Shown one piece after another: positions 57,916-64,000 of a stretch of 64,000 nt of DNA. The DNA lies in NCBI RefSeq assembly GCF_964275005.1, contig NC_092705.1:9846641-9910640 (forward strand), written 5' to 3'. Source of the stretch: Diadema setosum. Lineage: Eukaryota; Echinodermata; Echinoidea; Diadematoida; Diadematidae. Made by a program: the position numbers and the translations under genes. Positions within the stretch are counted from its first letter, which is position 1. Each line of letters starts with the position of its first letter. The notes below the pieces were generated by a model. That model saw only the letters and a program-made list of their open reading frames with translations, made no database searches and was not told the origin of the DNA.

Positions 57916-59256
57916 TCATTTCCAGTCAAACCTTCTTCCTATTTGTTCAAACAGCTTTTCATTGTGAGGCCTGAAAAATTCACGTAGTCTTTGCTCAACG
58001 CGTTTTCCGATCACTGGGTGTGTCCTTCCCTTCCCGTCGCCCAGACATGTTTGTTTGGGCTTATAGCCCCGTCTGCAGAAGAAACCTTTCGATTCATCAA
58101 AATAAACGTGGGAACCGTCAAAGAATTTGGGCAGTTGAAGAAAAGATTCGAGCTCTTTGAGTATCGGCAGAGGGTCGGCCTGAAATTGGTCGCCATCGAT
58201 GACGAAGAATCGTTCCCGCGGGAATACGCTCAGCCATCTAGTGAACTTCTGGTGGTATATGCCACCAGTCAGTATGCAGTTGTAATCCATAAGAGCACCA
58301 TTTGGTCGCACCACAGTCGTTTCGAAGGTGTTATTTATAAAACAAAGACTAAGCTGACCAGGCTTCAGGGGACGGTCCACAAAGTGTTCCGGATTCTTTA
58401 TTTTGACCTTCAGGTGGACGTAATGTGACAAAGCGCGTACTACGGGATCTCGCACCACGAGAATGAACTTTGTGCTGTCCGGCATCATTCGCTGAATGTC
58501 CCTCTGAATAGTGGAGCTCGTGAAGTAGTTTGGGGTCTTCTCCATAGTGAGCTGGTATTTGGACGACACGGGCATACGGTTCCGGTACCAGTCCATTCCT
58601 TTGTACATGTGCTTAGTCCAGAAATAAACCTCGAAGGGGTATGCATGGACGAGGTTCGGATGCGTAGACAGAAGAAACGACACCGCTGCAGTGCCGCACT
58701 TTTCAACACCGATCCCGATGACTTGCGGGAGTCGCCGTTTACAGTCTAATTTCATCCTTGCAGTGTCGTTCGGTCTCTGGTTGCTAGGACACTCGACCAA
58801 GCCCGAAGGAGGTACCGTTAGGTTGGGCTGTATGGGCGGGTTGTCGCGTATTGCTCGCGCCCCTTCCTCTCTGACCTCCATCAGTCTGCGTTCGCGTTTC
58901 GTCGGGACGGTCTTCGGTATGCTCGGCTTCGGCGGAGATTTCGGTTCCAGCTCGGTGCCCGAATTGGGCGGTGAATTTGACTGTGACTTTGGTGGTGACT
59001 TAAGTGGTGACGTTGGCTTCGATGGCACGCCCCCATCGCTACGGATAGGATGACTCGCTGAAGATGACTGAGGAGATACCACTTTGGCAAGTGACGGTGC
59101 TGGGCCAGTGTTCTGCAGGCGTGGTAGAGGTGCTCCTATCACCTGCTGGGACCGGCTAGTGTCATGGAAGAGTAGACTGATTACAATGAGGGTAACCGAA
59201 GAACCAAACAGCGCCGCCAACACAAAATTCTTCACTCGCTCGTTGCGTCCCACCAT
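57916..59256 (-). CDS. Heparan-sulfate 3-O-sulfotransferase-like enzyme (type II membrane)
   Basis: An intact 446-residue frame. Residues about 10-30 (FVLAALFGSSVTLIVISLLF) are a signal anchor, and 40-145 are a Pro/Ser/Lys-rich stem. The sulfotransferase domain follows. It has the 5'-phosphosulfate loop GIGVEKCGTA (181-190, K186), MEKTPNYF (239-245), the 3'-phosphate segment VVRDPVVRALSHY (267-279), the C394/C404 pair and KGRTHP (409-414), in the order of HS3ST enzymes. These move sulfate from PAPS to glucosamine 3-OH of heparan sulfate in the Golgi. By family alignment the catalytic Glu is kept (E209), while the neighbouring His and Asp are Tyr211 and Thr214 and the loop Arg is Ala190, so the acceptor may differ. 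The exon begins at 59287 after a T-rich TACAG acceptor, implying an upstream leader exon. Confidence 0.9.
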   Translation of the reverse strand: MVGRNERVKNFVLAALFGSSVTLIVISLLFHDTSRSQQVIGAPLPRLQNTGPAPSLAKVVSPQSSSASHPIRSDGGVPSKPTSPLKSPPKSQSNSPPNSGTELEPKSPPKPSIPKTVPTKRERRLMEVREEGARAIRDNPPIQPNLTVPPSGLVECPSNQRPNDTARMKLDCKRRLPQVIGIGVEKCGTAAVSFLLSTHPNLVHAYPFEVYFWTKHMYKGMDWYRNRMPVSSKYQLTMEKTPNYFTSSTIQRDIQRMMPDSTKFILVVRDPVVRALSHYVHLKVKIKNPEHFVDRPLKPGQLSLCFINNTFETTVVRPNGALMDYNCILTGGIYHQKFTRWLSVFPRERFFVIDGDQFQADPLPILKELESFLQLPKFFDGSHVYFDESKGFFCRRGYKPKQTCLGDGKGRTHPVIGKRVEQRLREFFRPHNEKLFEQIGRRFDWK

Positions 59257-59286
59257 CTTGAGAATTGGGACCCGGAATCGGGTCTA

Positions 59287-59316
59287 CCTGTAAAAAAAAA
59301 AAAAAAAAAAAAAAAT
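59287..59316 (-). promoter_or_regulatory. 3' splice site before the sulfotransferase start
   Basis: On the minus strand a run of more than 20 T followed by TACAG ends at 59288, and the exon GTAGACCC begins 31 bases before the ATG. This is a strong acceptor for a non-coding first exon, which was not located. Confidence 0.6.
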
Positions 59317-59489
59317 GGTCAGGGAACAAGAAGACATGATAATTTACACATCACAAGATCGATCGAGATTCTCTTCAACGACAAGGACGAAGCAACTCTT
59401 CTTTTTTGTATTGTTTTGAAATATACAACTTTGTGATATATTCATTTTGAGATGCATAACGTGATATGTGATACACTAATTATAACATG

Positions 59490-59499
59490 CTACAAATGC

Positions 59500-59540
<41 letters not shown>

Positions 59541-59600
59541 TATATCATATATATAAATATACATGTATATATGTGTGTGTGTGTGTGTGTATGAATGCTA
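59490..59600. repeat. (TA)n and (GT)n microsatellites
   Basis: (TA)n at about 59500-59560, then (GT)n at 59573-59590, within the presumed sulfotransferase intron or 5' region. A (GA)n tract follows at 60297-60315. Confidence 0.9.
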
Positions 59601-60464
59601 TGCTGACAGTAGCATTGCAAGTACAAGATACGTATCTTTCACTACAAAGACTGAGGTGTACCGAATGAAAGGGGGAAAAAGTCGTCTTTAAATCAAATAA
59701 ACAGAACATCGATTGAAAAATTTTAAAATGCTATATATATTCTGGACGATTTCAATAAAATTGACAGTGTTCTGTCTGCTAGATTTTATCTTATTTAGGA
59801 CGCTAAATTGAACATATTTCAATCTTTTCGATATAGTTGTCTTCCCAAATTATCTCTGTCACACCTGGGACCTTCTAATACACAGCATCTTTCTTCTTGT
59901 AGTAGTTGGTTTTTTTTTTCTCCAGAACATCTTAGAAAAGGGTGTAAAGCTTATTTAGTAAGCCCAGCTTTTGCTGATACTGTCTTCCACACTACCAAAA
60001 CTATTGAGAGATCGTAATTAAGAGTACTGAGGTCCCTGAATGACTATAGCTTGTAAGGAATTAATGTCATTCCTTAAACTTTGTTCAAGTTGACTTTGAT
60101 TTTCAAAAAAAAAAGATACTAGTAGTAAAAGACCAGCAAAACTATAACATTTCACTGATCAAAATCGAACGGAAAATTTAAAGTTTCACATGCTTTCAGT
60201 GAATACACGCAGATTGGTAGAAACAATGATGTCATCACAGTGCAACACATATATCCACACACACAGAGACACACACATTATAGATAATATATAGCAAGAG
60301 AGAGAGAGAGAGAGATGATATACATGATATACGAGCAATGTATATGCACGTGTGTCATCACAATAACATGTCACAATTATCATAAAGTCTGTCACACACT
60401 AAATTTTGAATATCTTCCATTTCCAAGTTTCAGAATGTAATGTTACATAATGATCCTTTCTGGT

Positions 60465-60855
60465 TTAAAGGGACTGTACAGTACTGGTTGAGGTGGGGAT
60501 TCATGTTTTAAACATTCCTAAGTGAGATAATGAGAAATCTCTTATGAAATATGAAAGAGCACGTAATTTTAAGAAGGATTCAACGTTTATTTGATGAAAA
60601 TTGGTTTTCAAATGGCTGAGATATCCAAAAAAGTGATAATAATAAAAGGCGACAGGCCACGCCTTTATTAGGATCTCTTTGTATCACCTTGTTTTTGGAT
60701 ATCTCAGCCATTTCAAAACCGATTTTCATCAAATAAACTTTTGATACCGCTTAGAATTGCATGCTCTTTGACATCTCATAGAGTGGTTTCTGAATATCTC
60801 ACAACACGTTAAATGCTAAATCCTCACCTCGACCAGAACTGTACACACCCTTTAA
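60465..60855. mobile_element. Palindromic MITE, copy 1
   Basis: The ends TTAAAGGGACTGTACAGTAC and, reversed, TTAAAGGGTGTGTACAGTTC continue as GGT.GAGGTG.GGATT. The interior is also largely self-complementary (GATATC..AAAAA, GAAAATTGGTTTTCAAATGG), so the whole can fold into one long hairpin. No coding. Confidence 0.8.
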
Positions 60856-61227
60856 AACCACATTTATTCAAGACAAGATAAATCGTTAGTATTGTTGATT
60901 TGAAGCGCAAAACAAACAGGGCTAGAAGCCTTCAGCCATTCAAGTCTACAGAAATAAACAACACTTGAGCCTATTTTGAAGAAAGACTTCATTATGTCCT
61001 ATCAAAGAGGTGACTTTCGTCTCACCTCAGTGGAATTGTATCCTACCCTTCCGCTGCCCTTGTTAGCTCGCACACATGCATTCGCACACATTTTGGCAAG
61101 TGGTGGGGTATGAATGATATTCCAGTGTATAAAAGGGGGACTTACGGAAGTCTTGCCCATTTGGAATCACGTTTTGCGTGTTGACATAGCATTAACTTTC
61201 CTCTGCCCTTCCTACATTGTATAAATC

Positions 61228-61495
61228 GAACTTTTTGTTGATAATATCAGAACAAAATGGGGACTAACAGGTGTTCAATAATGATATTAAAATATGAGAT
61301 CAAAAATACAATCTTTAAATTAAAAAAAAAAAGCATTTCTGATGCATGTACGTGCATATTCTAGTATTCACAAAAAATCAGGACTTATTCTTGATAATAT
61401 CAGAACACATGGGAATAAATATGTGTTCCAACATCCAAGAAAACCACAATTCCCCAAGAAAACAAAAACATTGTTGATGCACGCACGTGTAAATA
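61228..61495. repeat. Diverged tandem pair of about 150 bp
   Basis: Both halves contain 'TTGATAATATCAGAACA', 'GGTGTTC/TGTGTTC', an A-rich stretch and 'TGATGCA(T/C)G(T/C)ACGTG'. No gene. Confidence 0.55.
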
Positions 61496-62555
61496 CACGT
61501 TATATTAAAAACGAATTGGGGCAGCGTTCTTCAAATTTATGTTTCGTTTTACCCGTGGAATGGACTGGCACGATATGAAACAAACCCATTGCAATGACAC
61601 GTCATGACATACACAGCATACTTGCAGATCACGGGTATATCCCGATGGATATTTTAAAATATATGAACACTGGTTTTCATCTGAAACTTTTACATAATAA
61701 TAGCATAATTCACATTTACGAGATAAGAGGTGCATAAAGTGAAAAGAACAAAATCATCAATTATAGTGTACAACTCTACATGCGTGTACAGACTTACCTC
61801 TGATCTACAGATCAAGGAAACATCCTTAGATTAAAGTATTGGGCGAGAAATTGGCATGGCCGTTGAAGAAAACCATTTAATGTGGTATCACTCTCATTGT
61901 AGATGCACATAGAAAGTCAATTCGTAACGCACATTACGACCCGCAGAAAGCGGAATAGAGTGGGACCTACAAGTCGTCAACAGGAAGCTATCATGAAGGA
62001 ATGTCAATGGATTCACTTGTATGGGGTGCTTTATCACGCAACTTTTGCCTTGCTATTTTGTACCCTTTCCGACCTTAGTGAAAGGTCTCTGAAAAGAGGT
62101 TTACTGGGGTGTGCATATTATTCACGGCGCCCTTTTGAGTGGGGGACTTTCTGCACCATTGATGACGTATGACGTCAACTTTCTTGAAAGCGAATTGTTA
62201 TGGGCGTAGTCTGGGTTTCAAGACTATTTTACAGCTATGTGGTATACATATTTTACGAAATGGCATGCACAGAACTCGCCAACAAGCGGCAGCGACAATG
62301 CTTTCTTTCCTTTGTAAATATTCAACATCTGATACAACATATAAACTGACTCCACAAAGGATGTCATGAAAATCATACACGTCTGGAAACAGGACTAGGG
62401 TCTGTTCAAGGAGGTTAATATCTTCTTGGGTTGGGCATTCACTGCGAGAATTACCTGCTGGTGTTAAGGCTGATTATGTAACAGTGAAAAGAGGGGAGTA
62501 CAATGTCATCGTACGTGGAGCTGAACGAAACACAAACCCGGCCTATACGATGAGA
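61496..62555. other. No recognised gene or repeat
   Basis: Mixed-composition sequence. Small frames (for example 61903-62172) lack domain features and splice context. Confidence 0.4.
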
Positions 62556-62559
62556 GGAA

Positions 62560-63010
62560 GGAGGACTAAATATTTGTCACACCTTTCCGGGCAAGCCTTG
62601 CGTGCGACTTGCGAAGAACAATTTTAGATACCCGGATGTCCCCGCAGATGACCCGCACATGACAGTACCTAGCACGTATCTCACCCGACCGTAGTTCGAT
62701 GGGCATGTTGGGAGGTCCGGGTAGCAAAAATTTTTCCCCGCAAGTCAACCCGCACGGCTTCCCAAGACACGGTGTGACAATTTAAGGCTTTGAGCATGCT
62801 CAAAACTCGTTCCGGATGAGTTGCGGGGGTTTGCTCGCAGAGGTACACGCAGAACACTTGTAGGGGGCCCTTATAGGGGCAGCACCTCGAAGGCAACTCC
62901 CACGCAGGTACTTCGCAGCTGTAACGCAGGTACTTCGCAGTCCCCATTTTTGTCACTCGTAACTGAAAACGGATCGGTTTCGAAACTCTCACGCGGGTCG
63001 CAAGTAGATA
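62560..63010. repeat. GC-rich block with ACTTGCG/CGCAGGTACTT motifs
   Basis: This stretch is richer in G+C than its surroundings. 'CGCAGGTACTTCGCAG' occurs twice (about 62903 and 62925), 'CCCGCA' and 'ACCCGCAC' recur, and GAGCATGCTC is a perfect palindrome near 62793. It resembles the block at 45375 in style only. Probable mobile-element remnant. Confidence 0.45.
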
Positions 63011-63281
63011 GTAAGTAGCACGCGTCTATACAGCAGGTAATACATAAGACGCAAGAACGGAACTCGCCAATTTAACATCCTTGTCCGCCCGCTGAAAATT
63101 CTCCTGCCTACTGGAAAATGACGGACATTACTGAAATGACTAGAAATCTGGTGATTAGGATGACTACAATACCAAAGCAAACAACACGTGGAACTATCTA
63201 ACAATGATCACAATGAGAAACTGACAACGACGATCGGAAGAATATCAGGGGAAAAAATCGTCTGGTCATCACTCGCGAATA

Positions 63282-63650
63282 GTATAGTTTTGGTTTAGAT
63301 GGGGCTTCGGGTTTCCAACTTTTTTTGTGTGTGAAATAATGAGAAGCCTCTGTAGGAAATATGAAAAAGTATAAGCTAAGAGGAATTCAGAGTCTTTTTG
63401 ATGAAAATCGGTTTTGAACTTGCCGAGATATATATAAAAAAGAGGTCCTGATAAAAGGTGGGATCCACATTTATTATGACCATTTTTTTATACTTTACTT
63501 TCAAATATTTCAACCATTTGAAAACCGATTTTCAACAAATAAACTTTAAAATTCCGCTTAAAATTGTATGCTCTTTCATATTTCATACGTGGTTTCTAAT
63601 AATCTCGCAAAAAGTTAAATCTGAATCCTCCATCTCAGCCAAAACTAAAC
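63282..63650. mobile_element. Palindromic MITE, copy 2 of the 60465 family
   Basis: The ends TAGTTTTGGTTTAGATGG and, reversed, TAGTTTTGGCTGAGATGG form the inverted repeat. Internal blocks GATGAAAATCGGTTTTGAA, GAAAACCGATTTTCA and AATTGTATGCTCTTTCAT match 60465-60855. Confidence 0.75.
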
Positions 63651-64000
63651 CATCCCTCGAAGATGCAAAGTACACATCTTCGTCGAGGTTCAGCCTGTTA
63701 GTCGCTCGCTTAAAAGACATTCTCAAGTATTACAATGGCTGAATTAAAAATGTTGAATCTATACAATGTTACAAGGTGCTGAGCAAAATATTTCCAAAAA
63801 ACTGCAAGCATGGGGGTTACCTAATCATTTCCGATATTAGTGTCAAACAAAAATAATGGAACTCGAGGCTCTTTCTCTAAGCGCGAAATTCACAAAGATA
63901 TACGGTCTGAATCGAATCCACGGTTTAATAGTAAGTCAATGGACTTTCACCGAACATTTGTTGTAGATAAATTGTTTTCCAATCACATGTAGCTTCTTTT
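63651..64000. other. No recognised feature at the right edge
   Basis: AT-rich, no open frame of note. The window ends here. Confidence 0.5.

Overview
This is eukaryotic, AT-rich, intron-bearing DNA from a marine invertebrate, most likely an echinoderm such as a sea urchin. The pointers are an NLR immune gene whose first exon encodes a 2A-like peptide (an arrangement known from sea urchin NLRs), a TU-like foldback transposon, a tRNA-derived SINE, many non-LTR retrotransposon fragments and many small inverted-repeat elements. The species call is inference. The window is mostly mobile DNA with three credible host genes, all on the minus strand.

Region by region. 1-1320 is a decayed tandem array. 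1613-4982 is a TTAA-ended element containing a hAT-type element, which itself holds tandem cassettes and two copies of another small element. 5594-7000 holds more repeats. 7378-10692 (minus) is a three-exon 2A-Death-NACHT gene with matching splice phases. 11161-13590 is a minus-strand LINE, and 13735-14022 an L1/Tx1-type ORF1 scrap. 15361-18544 is a foldback element with an 8-bp target duplication and nested insertions. 18560-25350 holds several broken LINEs, some inserted into others. 26052-28389 is a pogo-like element carrying a 71-bp minisatellite. 28890-35380 is a LINE split by an LTR-type fossil, and 35570-39535 is a LINE split by an opposite-strand LINE. 39960-41145 is an RTE-like LINE split by a 250-bp element. 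43430-44970 is an L1/Tx1-type ORF2 tail, and 46560-47160 a further LINE scrap. 49137-50133 is a second copy of the repeat seen at 6222, and 51027-51279 is a SINE.

The right third is quieter. It holds an intact single-exon class A GPCR (53596-54603) with a TATA box, and a heparan-sulfate 3-O-sulfotransferase-like gene (57916-59256) whose coding exon follows a spliced 5' leader. Two palindromic elements of one family lie at 60465 and 63282. The three host genes have no visible functional link: one is a cytosolic immune sensor, one a membrane receptor and one a Golgi enzyme.

The strongest single observation is the 2A-like motif (DIESNPGP) at the start of the NLR. It sits on a short exon that joins the Death exon in frame. 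All calls are by eye, without alignment software, so repeat boundaries without a stated target-site duplication are approximate.
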